Source of the DNA: Bacteroidota bacterium
GTDB taxonomy: Bacteria > Bacteroidota > Ignavibacteria > Palsa-1295
DNA length: 34,273 nt
NCBI GenBank assembly: GCA_030706385.1
Contig: JAUZOQ010000030.1
Coordinates: forward strand, 1-34,273
Reading direction: 5' to 3'
The position numbers and the translations under genes were made by a program. Below the pieces are notes generated by a model. That model was given only the letters and a program-made list of their open reading frames with translations. It did no database searches and had not been told where the DNA came from. How positions within the stretch are numbered: position 1 is the stretch's first letter; every line of letters begins with the position of its first letter. Positions 33,151-34,273 of this stretch are shown in pieces.

Positions 33151-34273
<1,123 letters not shown>

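Overview
The window looks like chromosomal DNA from a Gram-negative member of the Bacteroidota/Chlorobiota (FCB) group, possibly Kapaibacteria- or Ignavibacteria-like. Three things point there. Three secreted proteins end in domains resembling the type IX secretion C-terminal sorting domain. Several starts are preceded by the Bacteroidota -7 box TAnnTTTG rather than a sigma70 -10. There are also a heptose-phosphate adenylyltransferase for LPS, many lipoproteins and two families of unknown function that are common in this group. The exact genus cannot be read from the sequence alone.

Layout. Positions 7-4093 (minus) hold two paralogous DUF3943 envelope proteins around a PAP2 phosphatase. Positions 4327-12788 (minus) form a long co-directional run: rlmN, glcE-like, glcF-like, a HAD phosphatase, a Qnr-like pentapeptide-repeat protein, an acyl-CoA/AMP ligase and ppk1. 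A lone rfaE2-type gene (12839-13354, plus) converges within 4 bp on a tightly overlapped minus-strand operon (16869 back to 13359): DUF4905-like protein, lipoprotein, Bcp peroxiredoxin, SRPBCC protein, GNAT acetyltransferase and LolA-like carrier. A metallophosphoesterase lies upstream of that operon. Positions 18573-27847 carry a mini Cys/His protein, an Omp28-like thioredoxin-fold exported protein, two large Asp-box beta-propeller exported proteins, rarA and two small proteins.

The most unusual part is 27907-30448. A TPR + LuxR-type HTH regulator (minus) and a short LuxR-type HTH protein (plus) are divergently arranged around a 472-bp non-coding region. That region contains three copies of a 23-bp element with a 17-bp palindrome (AGTACTCT-W-AGAGTACT). 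Each copy lies exactly 20 nt upstream of a TAnnTTTG box: one drives the TPR regulator, one the short HTH gene, and the middle one drives no recognised gene. It instead points into about 220 nt of overlapping inverted repeats that can form mutually exclusive hairpins. This looks like a self-contained regulatory circuit with an embedded structured RNA or attenuator, and is the best candidate for something undescribed.

Positions 30613-32195 (plus) hold a three-gene cassette: a cytoplasmic papain-like protease, a lipoprotein and a small hydrophobic protein. A gene-poor stretch of about 950 bp follows, and the window ends inside a 23S rRNA gene (from about 33151) that has no 16S or tRNA upstream of it here, i.e. 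an apparently unlinked 23S gene.
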